A stretch of DNA of 34,293 nucleotides from Deltaproteobacteria bacterium (GTDB lineage: Bacteria > Desulfobacterota > Syntrophia > Syntrophales > UBA2210): the NCBI GenBank assembly GCA_019313695.1, contig JAFDAS010000029.1, positions 1 through 34,293 of the forward strand, read 5' to 3'. Below are positions 14,737-22,622 of this stretch, one piece after another. The stretch's first letter is position 1. Every line of letters begins with the position of its first letter. Position numbers and translations under genes: made by a program. The notes beneath the pieces were generated by a model, which saw nothing but the letters and a program-made list of their open reading frames with translations, had not been told where the DNA came from and did no database searches.

Positions 14737-15957
14737 ATGGAAAATGTCGATTTAGATAAGACTGTAAATAATGGACGGGTTCTGTCTATTGATGTCCTCC
14801 GCGGCTTCTTTCTTGTTTTAATGGTGCTTGTCCATTTTATTTTATACTTTGGTGATGAGGAAGCAGCCAACACTTTCACATATTTTTTCTTTGACGAGAT
14901 GCTGGCTGATTGGGGAGCAGCGGCATTTTTGATGATGATGGGAATGAGCCAGGTACTGTCATCAAAAAGAGTCACAAAACCCGACAACTGGATGTTGTTT
15001 AAAAGGGCACTACTTCGTGGCGGCTATATTTTTGCAGCGGGACTCTTGATGCTTATCCTTGCATGGGGTCCTGACAAACTGTGGTGGTGGGATATCCTCA
15101 CACTTATGGGTTTCGCTACTGTTGCCCTGTTTTTTTGTCGTTTTCTGCCTTCCTGGTTTTTGATTGTTCTTTGCTGTGCCATCGCGCTTTCAACCCCGTC
15201 TATTCGCGACATTTTTAACATTGCGGCTGATTGGGGATTTGAAGAATCTTCGTTTATATCTAAATACTTGCCGGGAATGTTTTTAGAGCCTCTCAGCGAT
15301 TATCATCCGGCGATAGTCAAGGGTTTTTTTCTATCTGGTTATTTTGCGGTTCTGCCATGGATAATATTCTCAATTATCGGTTTTGTTCTGGGCAGAAGAA
15401 TTGTTTTGGGGAAAATACAGCGTGACTTGCCGTTTTTGTTTATCACAGGTGTTCTGTTTTTGGGTCTTGGATTTAGCCTGGCTTACTTAGGTCGCCCTCA
15501 TCTTCCCTCTTCGGTAATCTATGGATTAATATCTCCTTTATGCTTCTACCCGGATTCGTTTTCCATGATAAACATACAGGTGGGCATGTCTATAATTGTG
15601 TTTGCCATGGCATACTTTTTTTTAGATGTAAGGAAAAAAGATAAAACAAATATTGGTACTATAAACCGGCTTTTTATCCGAACAAGCAACTTTTCGTTAA
15701 CTTTCTATTTTCTTCATTACATGTTGGTGGGGTGGCCCCTTGCAATATTGTATCTTATTACTGGCAGATATATGCTCGGTGATATGCTGAGTATTATACC
15801 TGCTTTGGTTTGTGGCATAGTTGCAGTTGCTTTGCTTGAAATTTTGATATTTTTCTGGGGTAAAGCTGGTTCCAAATGTAGCCTTGAATGGATCCTTGCT
15901 AAGCTCACAACGTTTGTGCTTCCTGGTTACAAGCGCAGTATTAACAAGATGAGCTGA
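14737..15957 (+). CDS. Multi-pass membrane protein, DUF1624/HGSNAT-like acyltransferase
   Basis: A 406-residue protein with about ten hydrophobic segments. The N-terminal signature GRVLSIDVLRGFFLVLMVLVHF matches the RxxSxDxLRG start of the DUF1624 / heparan-alpha-glucosaminide N-acetyltransferase-like and DUF418 families, which move acyl groups to sugars across the inner membrane. Further conserved-looking parts are FHYM-type residues at TFYFLHYMLVGWPLAI and RPHLPSS. The ATG has GGAGAG about 14 bases upstream. The gene is visibly more AT-rich than the GRE and activase genes, and is flanked by identical REP palindromes. Both suggest it came with the inserted block. Substrate is unknown, and the choice between DUF1624 and DUF418 is uncertain. 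Confidence 0.7.
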   Translation: MENVDLDKTVNNGRVLSIDVLRGFFLVLMVLVHFILYFGDEEAANTFTYFFFDEMLADWGAAAFLMMMGMSQVLSSKRVTKPDNWMLFKRALLRGGYIFAAGLLMLILAWGPDKLWWWDILTLMGFATVALFFCRFLPSWFLIVLCCAIALSTPSIRDIFNIAADWGFEESSFISKYLPGMFLEPLSDYHPAIVKGFFLSGYFAVLPWIIFSIIGFVLGRRIVLGKIQRDLPFLFITGVLFLGLGFSLAYLGRPHLPSSVIYGLISPLCFYPDSFSMINIQVGMSIIVFAMAYFFLDVRKKDKTNIGTINRLFIRTSNFSLTFYFLHYMLVGWPLAILYLITGRYMLGDMLSIIPALVCGIVAVALLEILIFFWGKAGSKCSLEWILAKLTTFVLPGYKRSINKMS

Positions 15958-16049
15958 TATTTTCTTTCGCATGATTTTTTGAGATAAGTAAATTATAACT
16001 CTCATATTGTTGTTAAGATTTAGTAAGTTACAGAAATTTAAAAAATTGT

Positions 16050-16078
16050 GAAGAAAAGGGGTCTGACCCCTTTTCGCT
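16050..16078. repeat. REP-type palindrome, copy 2 (29-base repeat)
   Basis: Identical to 14568-14596 over 29 bases. It lies between the acyltransferase-like gene and the GNAT gene, about 60 bases before the GNAT start. Confidence 0.85.
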
Positions 16079-16138
16079 CTCTAAAACATGCGGCCTGTGG
16101 GCCGGGCCGTTGGTCAGGAAGAAAGAGGACAGAAGATC

Positions 16139-16708
16139 ATGGATATGAACGTAGTCATCAGAGACGAGACGAATGCCGATGTTGAGGCGATAACTGAGGT
16201 GACAGTCGCCGCGTTCGAAACGCTGGAGATCAGCAACAATACAGAGCAGTTCATCATCATGGCACTACGTGCAGCCAAGGCCCTCGCAGTGTCTCTGGTT
16301 GCGGAACGGGATGGCTGCGTCATCGGGCATGTGGCTTTCTCCCCCGTGACCATTTCTGACGGCACACCCAACTGGTACGGACTAGGACCCGTCTCGGTGT
16401 TGCCGGCGCATCACCGGCAGGGCGTTGGCTCTACTCTGATCCAAGAAGGTCTGTCCCGACTCAAGAACCTGAATACTGCAGGATGCTGCGTTGTGGGGCA
16501 TCCGGAGTACTATAGGAAGTTTGGGTTCGAGAACGAACCCGGTCTGTTGCTTGAGGGAGTGCCACCAGAGGTCTTCTTCGCCCTATCCTTTGATGGGCGT
16601 GTTCCTCAGGGCACGGCCGCTTTTCACGAAGCATTCAAAGCAGATGGACAACAAGACGATGGACAACTATCATTTGAAAGCCCGCTTTCAGATGAAGTGT
16701 CATCGTAG
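16139..16708 (+). CDS. GNAT-family N-acetyltransferase (YhbS-like)
   Basis: I prefer the ATG at 16139 (MDMNVVIRDET), with AGAGGAC 9 bases or so upstream, over the track's 16088, which would add an odd N-terminus close to the REP repeat. The result is 189 residues. The GNAT acetyl-CoA motif A is seen as GLGPVSVLPAHHRQGVGSTL (residues about 80-99). A YhbS-like feature follows in VVGHPEYYRKFGF. Members acetylate small amines or protein N-termini; the substrate cannot be told from the sequence. It stands alone inside the inserted block and precedes a LysE fragment by 27 bases. Confidence 0.85.
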   Translation: MDMNVVIRDETNADVEAITEVTVAAFETLEISNNTEQFIIMALRAAKALAVSLVAERDGCVIGHVAFSPVTISDGTPNWYGLGPVSVLPAHHRQGVGSTLIQEGLSRLKNLNTAGCCVVGHPEYYRKFGFENEPGLLLEGVPPEVFFALSFDGRVPQGTAAFHEAFKADGQQDDGQLSFESPLSDEVSS

Positions 16709-16735
16709 TCGTTAGCCACGAAATAGGATACAATA

Positions 16736-17029
16736 ATGAGTTTGGAAGTCTGGATTACCTACATTTTTGCTACAACGCTTATTTTGATAATACCGGGGCC
16801 AACAATCATTCTGGTTGTAAGTCAAGCTGTGACACATGGACGGGGGCCAATGGGGATCAAATCTTTATTCTTGAATCAAGATTTTCTGAATCCCGGTTAC
16901 AAGCTGGTTGCGCCTCCTCCGCATAAGCCAGGCCTTCTTCCCCGGTGGCTTGGCGAAAAGGGTGTGAATATTATCAAAGGTCGGAGGAGGTCTTCATTCT
17001 TGACAAACAATATGAACTGGCTTATTTAA
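16736..17029 (+). pseudogene. Chimeric remnant: LysE N-terminus joined to a NifX-like fragment
   Basis: The first 36 codons (16736-16843) encode the start of a LysE/RhtB amino-acid exporter: MSLEVWITYIFATTLILIIP, then the family motif PGPTIILVVSQAVTHGR. The similarity then stops, far short of the usual 200 or so residues. Codons about 51-80 (16886-16975) read NPGYKLVAPPPHKPGLLPRW then LGEKGVNII, which resembles the NifX/NifB-type iron-molybdenum cluster-binding domain just before its usual IxGG segment; here it breaks into KGRRRSS. The rest is filler including repeat B in another frame. I read the ORF as pieces of two unrelated genes joined by deletion. The LysE part is secure and the NifX-like part moderately so. 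Confidence 0.7.
16993..17014 (+). repeat. 22-base direct repeat B, right copy
   Basis: Partner of 13690-13711 with one mismatch. In the frame matching the left copy it reads VFILDKQYELAYLK. It is followed 23 bases later by repeat A. Confidence 0.75.
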
Positions 17030-17037
17030 AAACAACG

Positions 17038-17153
17038 CTCTCATGAGCAGGGAATGCATGGAAAATCTCGCCGGCTGCGCCGCGGGTTCGGGAGTAGACC
17101 CGGATATTGTGCGCTGGAGCGGACCGACAAAAATGGAGGTAGGGAATAAATGA
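17038..17153 (+). pseudogene. Second copy of the activase C-terminal tail
   Basis: This encodes the last 38 or so codons of a radical-SAM activase (SRECMENLAGCAAGSGVDPD, then the same ending as the complete gene) and stops at the TGA overlapping the ATG of the PNPOx-like gene. It has no start or radical SAM domain and is therefore a remnant. It differs from the complete activase tail at three residues (F/L, R/A, H/R), so it came from a paralogue rather than a fresh copy. Confidence 0.88.
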
Positions 17154-17179
17154 AGTCGTTCAAAGAATTCGATATCAAT
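17038..17179 (+). repeat. 142-base direct repeat A, right copy
   Basis: Matches 13530-13671 at about 94% identity, ending after the tenth codon of the PNPOx-like gene. Confidence 0.92.
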
Positions 17180-17995
17180 GACATGAAAGCATTTGAACCG
17201 GAGGCGAAGGTTGGATTAATCGCGACCATAAATCCCGAAGGCCTTCCCCACATTACCCTGATCACCGCCCTCCAGGCAAAAACCCCGTCACAGATGATCT
17301 GGGCCCAGTTCACGGAAGGCATGAGCAAGAAGAACGTCAGGACAAATCCCCATACGGCTTTTCTTATAATGACTCTGGACAAGGCGCTCTGGAGGGGAAA
17401 GGCCACCTGGACCCACCTCGCAAAAGAGGGGGAAGACTATGAGATGTTTAACAAAAAGCCCATGTTCAGATATAATGCCTACTTGGGCATACACACAGTG
17501 TACTACATGGATCTCGTGGAGACATACGGCAGAGAAAAGCTGCCCCTGGCGAATATCGCCCTCGCGTCTCTGCTCACCGGAGCCGCGAAATCGGGTGCCG
17601 GGACAGGCGCGGGGGAACAGATACTGAGACCCTGGGGGGAAGGGCTGTTCAACGGGTTGAGTTCTCTGAAGTTCATAGCCTGGGTGGGGGAAGACGGCTT
17701 TCCCAACATTACTCCGTTGATACAATGCAAGGCTTCGGACAGCAGAAGACTCGTCTTTTCCACAGCGGCCTACGGGAAAGAACTGGACGCGATAAAGAAG
17801 GAGACATGCGTGGCGGTGTTCGGCCTTACCATGGACATGGAAGACATCCTGATACGCGGAACGTTCACGGGAATCAGACGGTATCGGGGAATAAAACTGG
17901 GCGCGATAGACATAGAATGGGTGTACAACTCCATGCCGCCAAAAGCGGGTCAGATTTATCCCGAAGTGCGGTTAAAACAAGTCGTGGATTTCTGA
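17150..17995 (+). CDS. PNPOx-like split-barrel flavoprotein family protein
   Basis: A 281-residue protein. The first half has the pyridoxamine-phosphate-oxidase-like split-barrel pattern KVGLIATINPEGLPHITLIT, then NPHTAFLIMT. A second, similar strand pattern appears late as FIAWVGEDGFPNITPLIQCK and CVAVFGLTMD, so two barrel halves may be fused. Such proteins bind FMN, F420 or heme; I cannot tell which. The start is the ATGA overlap with the activase-tail remnant, preceded by GGAGGTAGGG. The same junction with the complete activase shows that this gene belongs functionally to the glycyl radical operon. A role in redox protection or in processing the enzyme's product is inference. Confidence 0.78.
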   Translation: MKSFKEFDINDMKAFEPEAKVGLIATINPEGLPHITLITALQAKTPSQMIWAQFTEGMSKKNVRTNPHTAFLIMTLDKALWRGKATWTHLAKEGEDYEMFNKKPMFRYNAYLGIHTVYYMDLVETYGREKLPLANIALASLLTGAAKSGAGTGAGEQILRPWGEGLFNGLSSLKFIAWVGEDGFPNITPLIQCKASDSRRLVFSTAAYGKELDAIKKETCVAVFGLTMDMEDILIRGTFTGIRRYRGIKLGAIDIEWVYNSMPPKAGQIYPEVRLKQVVDF

Positions 17996-17997
17996 AA

Positions 17998-18016
17998 GGA
18001 CTTTTTACAAAGCCAT
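17998..18016. repeat. Solo end of the MITE family
   Basis: ggactttttacaaagccat matches the right end of the 14341-14497 element at 17 of 19 positions. It fills most of the short gap between the converging PNPOx-like and regulator genes. Confidence 0.6.
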
Positions 18017-18021
18017 ATAGC

Positions 18022-19365
18022 CTATCTGTCCGTGTCTATACCGTAGTTTTTTATCTTCGTCCTCAGGGTTTTTCTGTCAATACCTAAAAACTTTGCGGTC
18101 TTGCCTATTTGAAAATCAAAATGGCGCAACGCCCTTTCTATATGCTCCTTTTCGACATCCACGAGGGTCATCCTTCCCGAATGAGAATCCACCACGGGAA
18201 CCTTCATATCCTTATGTTGCCCGAAGTAAAGGATATCAGACTGGTTTACGATCTCATTTTCGCAAAGCACGCATAGCCGCTCAACTGTATTCTTCAATTC
18301 TCTGATATTGCCCGGCCAGTTATACAACATCAAAGACTTCTCTGCCTCCTCCGAAAAACGCTTTACCTTGCTCTTGTGCTTTTTTATATATATGTTGAGA
18401 TAGTGTTGCGCGATTGGAATTATATCGGACCTGTGTTCTCTTAAGGGTTTTATATCTATCGGAACTACTGATATTCTGTAGAAGAGGTCTTCCCTGAACT
18501 GACCGGAATCCACCTGCGCCCTCAGTTCCTTATTAGTCGCCACCAGGAGCCTCACATCGACCTTGTCGGCTCTTGAACTGCCGACCCGTGGAACTTCCTG
18601 TTCCTGGATAACCCTCAACAGTCTGGCCTGGGTGGCAAGACTGATATTGGATATCTCATCCAGAAAGAGCGTGCCTCTGTCTGCCATCTGGAAACGTCCC
18701 TCACGCGACTGGGTCGCGCCGCTGAACGCGCCCTTGACATGACCGAAAAGCTCACTCTCCATCAGATTCTCCACGAGGGAAGAACAATCAACGGGAACAA
18801 ACGGTTTGTCTTTCCTGCTGCTGAGTTTCTGTATTGCGCCAGCCACAAGCTCCTTGCCCGTTCCACTCTCGCCGGTAATAAGAACCGTGCTGTCTGTGTA
18901 CGCCACCCTTCTGATCGTATCTTTTAATTCCTCCATGTAACTACTGTTCCCTACCAGGTCAGGGATATCACCCTCCGGTCTTTCCGCGCTTGACGCATTC
19001 AGAGCGTTCTTCACCGCCTTTCTCAGCTCAGTCGCGCTGAATGGCTTCGTCAGAAAATCAAATGCCCCGTACTTCATGGCCTCAACAGCTATTTCTATGC
19101 TTCCGTACCCGGTGATGATTATGATATGCGCGGATATATCGGACTCCATTTTAAGTTTTCTCAGGACATCCAGACCGCTCATCTTAGGCATCTGCACGTC
19201 CAGCAGAATGATATCATAAACATCTTTAAGGGCCATTTCAAGACCGCGAACCGCATCGCCCACCTCTTCAATACGATACCCCTCGCGTGACAATATCTGA
19301 CGGCAGCCATCACGTATTGATTCCTCATCATCGATGATAAGTATTTTTCCGACTCTCTCAGCCAA
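18022..19365 (-). CDS. NtrC-family sigma-54 response regulator
   Basis: A 447-residue regulator in three parts. The receiver is residues 5-120, with acidic residues IDDEE, phosphoacceptor Asp56 in ILLDVQMP, and KPF near 107. The AAA+ domain has Walker A GESGTGKE (165-172), Walker B LFLDE (about 233-237) and the sigma-54 contact loop GAFSGA (212-217). The C-terminal Fis-type helix-turn-helix (about 405-447) includes IGKTAKFLGIDRKTLRTKIK. The loop is normally GAFTGA, so this is a Thr-to-Ser variant. It overlaps the sensor kinase gene by 8 bases, indicating translational coupling and partnership. Its target promoters are not obvious, though the adjacent glycyl radical operon is a natural candidate. 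Confidence 0.95.
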   Translation of the reverse strand: MAERVGKILIIDDEESIRDGCRQILSREGYRIEEVGDAVRGLEMALKDVYDIILLDVQMPKMSGLDVLRKLKMESDISAHIIIITGYGSIEIAVEAMKYGAFDFLTKPFSATELRKAVKNALNASSAERPEGDIPDLVGNSSYMEELKDTIRRVAYTDSTVLITGESGTGKELVAGAIQKLSSRKDKPFVPVDCSSLVENLMESELFGHVKGAFSGATQSREGRFQMADRGTLFLDEISNISLATQARLLRVIQEQEVPRVGSSRADKVDVRLLVATNKELRAQVDSGQFREDLFYRISVVPIDIKPLREHRSDIIPIAQHYLNIYIKKHKSKVKRFSEEAEKSLMLYNWPGNIRELKNTVERLCVLCENEIVNQSDILYFGQHKDMKVPVVDSHSGRMTLVDVEKEHIERALRHFDFQIGKTAKFLGIDRKTLRTKIKNYGIDTDR

Positions 19366-21421
19366 CCTTTATATCCTCCGCAGATTCGTCCCGCTCAGGG
19401 TTGTCAAACCCTTTTGCCGGCAAAAAAATAGAAAACGTCGTTCCCCGCCCGGGTTCGCTCTCCACATCGACGAAACCATCGTGTTTACGAACTATGCCAT
19501 AGGCGATGGACAGCCCCAGACCGGTCCCCTGCCCCGGATCTTTCGTGGTAAAGAAGGGCTCAAATATATGGGCCTGGTAGGTCTTGTCTATCCCTCTGCC
19601 GGTATCCGAGATAGTGATCTTGATGGTATGAGGGCTGGCCAGAAGGCATATCTTCTCCATTTCCGTACTTTCTGCCGCATCGGATGGAAATCTGCTGATC
19701 AGTTTTGTCGCTACTGTCAGCTTACCACCTTCAGCCATCGAATCGGAGGCATTGATAAACAGATTCAGAAAGACCTGTTCCAGCCGTAATCTGTCACCAT
19801 TAACCTCGGGAAGACCTTCCGTGAAGCTGGTTTCTATCTCTATTCCGTGAAACATGGATTGATCCTTCACCAGGCTGAGGGACGTCCAAAGCACATCGTT
19901 TATATCGAGCGGCATCATTTCGCCCGAAGGAGTCCGGGCAAAATCCAGGAGATTCTGAACGATCTCTTTACACCTGTTTGTTTGATATACGATTTTGTTC
20001 ATATTTTCCCATGCCGGGCTGTCTTCCGGAAGTTCCTCCAACACGAGATTGCTGTAAAGCAATATGCCGCCGAGAGGATTGTTCATCTCATGGGCGACAC
20101 CGGCCGCTATTTGTCCAAGGGAAATCAGCCGTTCCGTCTGTGTAAGTTGCTGGAGGGTTCTCTTGAGCCTGTCATCGCGATCCTTGAGCGATCTGACCAT
20201 GTCATTGAACGCCTTGTCCAGCACGCCAAAATCCGATGATTTACTGCGTGGCAATTGATAGTCGAGGTCACCGGTCGCGATTGTCTCCGCGGCCTGCTTC
20301 AGTATGCGCATCCTTTCTATAATGGTATGTCCCATCCAGAACGAGATAATGAAGGCTACAATCATGCCGAGTGTCGTTATGCCCAGGAATATCCACATGG
20401 CAAGCAGCTTCATGTCTCTGTATTTTGCCTCCAGTATTCCAACGTAGAGCATCCCTATTATGGTATTGTCTATACTGTACACAGGCACATATGAACTGAG
20501 ATACCAGTCATTGACCACAAACGCCCTTCCAGTCCAGTCTTCGCCATCTTCAACAACCTTTTCATACACCTCCCTCGACACAGTGGTGCCCGTTGCCCTT
20601 TTGGAATCCTTCGTCATCACATTGGTGGATACGCGCACGCCTCCCTGGAATATTGTGGCAAACCCCATATCAAGATTCTTGTATTTTTCGTCGCGGTATA
20701 CTGTTTCTTTTATCTTGTCCACTATGGCATAATCCCCGTTAAGCAAAACACCTCCAACGAGGGCGCCTCTGAAATCCCCTTGCGCGTCAAAGACGGGATA
20801 GGCCGCTCTCAGCACCATCCCCTCAGACAATTGTTTATCCCCGGTCTCCATGGATCGGGGCGTCTCTACTATGACTACATCAAGACGCTCCGAAAGCAGG
20901 GGGTTCTCCCTCTCTATTCTTTCCGAAGAAATCAGTTCGGTTGACGACAGTGGCGTTTTTTTATCAAGGCATTCCCGTATGACCGGATCCCACAAGACGT
21001 TATCACCTTTTACCGTCGGGTTAAAGGCCCTGTACAGCACGGTGCCTTCGGCATCCACCAGGAAAAGCATGTCAAGCCACATACCCCCTGGTACCTGCCC
21101 ATCTTTCCCCTCCGCTCCCGCGCGTATCAACCTCTTCAGGTCTTCCAGCGCGAGCGTATCGCCGGAAGAAGTAGCACCGTCAAGATGGGATCTCAACGCG
21201 ATACTGCGGACCTGAAATGCCAGTCTTTCCATGTTGTACTCATAGATGAGTCTCGCGGTATTTATATCCTGCCGCACTCTTCTCTGCGCCTCATCCATGG
21301 TATTTCTGCTGATTATTTTTATGCCAACGAACGTAGCCACAATACCGGTAATACAGGTGGCTGCCAGAAATCCCAGCACAAGACGTTTTTGCAGGCTTTC
21401 TTTGAAGATATATCGCAACAA
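19358..21421 (-). CDS. Sensor histidine kinase with periplasmic Cache-type domain
   Basis: A 687-residue membrane kinase: first membrane helix at about 13-36, a periplasmic sensor of about 300 residues (Cache-like, with YPVFDAQGDFRGALVGGVLL and WTGRAFVVNDWYLSSYVPVY), second helix at about 339-363, HAMP, then HisKA with His444 in GVAHEMNNPLGG. The ATPase domain has NLFINASD (553-560), DTGRGID, FEPFFTTK and GTGLGL. It must start at TTG: the codon before 21421 is an in-frame TGA and no ATG or GTG lies before the first helix. The second codon is also TTG (21418) and fits the AAGGTGA ribosome site better. The HEMNNPL box is typical of kinases paired with NtrC-like regulators. The ligand is unknown. 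Confidence 0.93.
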   Translation of the reverse strand: MLRYIFKESLQKRLVLGFLAATCITGIVATFVGIKIISRNTMDEAQRRVRQDINTARLIYEYNMERLAFQVRSIALRSHLDGATSSGDTLALEDLKRLIRAGAEGKDGQVPGGMWLDMLFLVDAEGTVLYRAFNPTVKGDNVLWDPVIRECLDKKTPLSSTELISSERIERENPLLSERLDVVIVETPRSMETGDKQLSEGMVLRAAYPVFDAQGDFRGALVGGVLLNGDYAIVDKIKETVYRDEKYKNLDMGFATIFQGGVRVSTNVMTKDSKRATGTTVSREVYEKVVEDGEDWTGRAFVVNDWYLSSYVPVYSIDNTIIGMLYVGILEAKYRDMKLLAMWIFLGITTLGMIVAFIISFWMGHTIIERMRILKQAAETIATGDLDYQLPRSKSSDFGVLDKAFNDMVRSLKDRDDRLKRTLQQLTQTERLISLGQIAAGVAHEMNNPLGGILLYSNLVLEELPEDSPAWENMNKIVYQTNRCKEIVQNLLDFARTPSGEMMPLDINDVLWTSLSLVKDQSMFHGIEIETSFTEGLPEVNGDRLRLEQVFLNLFINASDSMAEGGKLTVATKLISRFPSDAAESTEMEKICLLASPHTIKITISDTGRGIDKTYQAHIFEPFFTTKDPGQGTGLGLSIAYGIVRKHDGFVDVESEPGRGTTFSIFLPAKGFDNPERDESAEDIKVG

Positions 21422-21473
21422 TCACCTTGCCCTCATCGCATGGGTGGAAAAGGAAAACTTCGCGGTCCCTCTC

Positions 21474-21755
21474 CTACACCACTCTCTCGATGTCTTTCCT
21501 GTTTATTCCTGAAATTGAAACTTTTTTATTCTTTGATCTGTGACCGGCTATGATCTCTATTTGAGATTTCTTTACACCCAGCACACCTGAAAGGAATCTT
21601 ACGCACTCCTTGTTGGCCGCGCCTTCAACGGGAGGAGCCGTTATCCTGAGCTTCAGAGCGTCACCCTGGACACCCGCAAGTTCGCATCTGGACGCGCGTG
21701 GAATAACCCTGATATTGAATACAACGCCATCCGCTGTCTCGCCGACCGGGATCAT
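21474..21755 (-). CDS. yggU: YggU/DUF167 family protein
   Basis: I start this at the ATG at 21755, which overlaps the divIVA stop as ATGA with AGGGAG just upstream. The track's longer version begins at GTG 21773. The result is 93 residues with the DUF167 signatures VIPRASRCELAGVQGDALKLRITAPP (shortened here) and GAANKECVRFLSGVLGV, then a basic strand KNKKVSI. The biochemical role of this family is not established. It is commonly grouped with yggT, divIVA and proC, as here. Confidence 0.92.
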   Translation of the reverse strand: MIPVGETADGVVFNIRVIPRASRCELAGVQGDALKLRITAPPVEGAANKECVRFLSGVLGVKKSQIEIIAGHRSKNKKVSISGINRKDIERVV

Positions 21756-22180
21756 GACTCCCTCTTGTTCCACGTATCCAGGAGTTCAATATTGAATCTG
21801 AGAAACGATTCAAAATAGGTATCAAGTTGCTCTTTTGTCTTTTTCAGATGTTTAATTTCTTCTTTCAGTTTATCTGCTTCCACCTTCATTCCGTCAAGGA
21901 CGCCTTCCATCGCGGCCTCGGCTTCCTGGAGCATTGAGGTCTTCATCGTTTCCGCTCTGTCAGGAGATTCATCACCTTTTGGAGCAGGCGTTATGTCCTT
22001 CAATCGCTCCACCCGGGATTCAAGTTCCGTTACTCTTTCTTTCAGCCGCAAATTCTCTTTAAGCTGCAGTTCCAGTTCCCCCGCCACAGCCTGCAGGAAC
22101 TCATCGACCTCCCTGACATCGAATCCCCTGAACTTCGTTCGGAACTTCTGGTTATTTATGTCCAAAGGCGTAATCTTCAT
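21752..22180 (-). CDS. DivIVA-domain coiled-coil protein
   Basis: A 142-residue protein. The N-terminal DivIVA membrane-binding domain is seen in ITPLDINNQKFRTKFRGFDV then REVDEFLQAV. A long coiled coil (about 28-60 and 85-125) rich in Lys, Glu and Leu follows. Such proteins sense membrane curvature or act as polar or division scaffolds; in this gene group the precise role in Gram-negatives is unclear. AAAGGTG precedes the ATG. It lies 17 bases after yggT and overlaps yggU by 4 bases at the preferred start, so the three genes are one operon. Confidence 0.9.
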   Translation of the reverse strand: MKITPLDINNQKFRTKFRGFDVREVDEFLQAVAGELELQLKENLRLKERVTELESRVERLKDITPAPKGDESPDRAETMKTSMLQEAEAAMEGVLDGMKVEADKLKEEIKHLKKTKEQLDTYFESFLRFNIELLDTWNKRES

Positions 22181-22197
22181 AAACAGGCACCTTTCAT

Positions 22198-22497
22198 TTA
22201 CCTGAAATTAACCGCGATCTGCAGCATGGTTTTTACGAGGAAACTCTGCAAAAACACAATCACCAGAATCACAATAATCGGAGAGAAATCCATGCCGATA
22301 CCTCTCAGCGGGATCAATCTCCTGACCTGGTAAAGCACGGGCTCAGTGACTTGATATAAGAACCGGACTATCGGGTTATACGGATCGGGATTCACCCAGG
22401 AGAGCAGGGCCCTTATGATGATGAGCCACATATACAAAGTAAGCCCCATGTCGACAATCCTGGCGAGAGCCTCTATGAAATTCCCTAATACAAACAT
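22198..22497 (-). CDS. yggT: YggT family membrane protein
   Basis: A 99-residue inner-membrane protein with two hydrophobic helices (about 13-33 and 70-92) and the YggT signatures IIRALLSWVNPDPYNPIVRF and TEPVLYQVRRLIPLRGIGMD. AAGGGGAAGAG leads directly into the ATG. Its role is not firmly known in this group; relatives are linked to membrane or division functions. First gene of the minus-strand yggT-divIVA-yggU set, divergent from proC with 125 bases between starts. Confidence 0.93.
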   Translation of the reverse strand: MFVLGNFIEALARIVDMGLTLYMWLIIIRALLSWVNPDPYNPIVRFLYQVTEPVLYQVRRLIPLRGIGMDFSPIIVILVIVFLQSFLVKTMLQIAVNFR

Positions 22498-22622
22498 CTC
22501 TTCCCCTTTATATTAAAATAGGTTATGAATAGTAATTGCTACCTCAAAAGTCAAGATTTATGTTCCAGGAAAGGCGGGAAGTCCATGCCGTTTTCCGCAA
22601 ACAGGGAGGTTATCACACTGAA

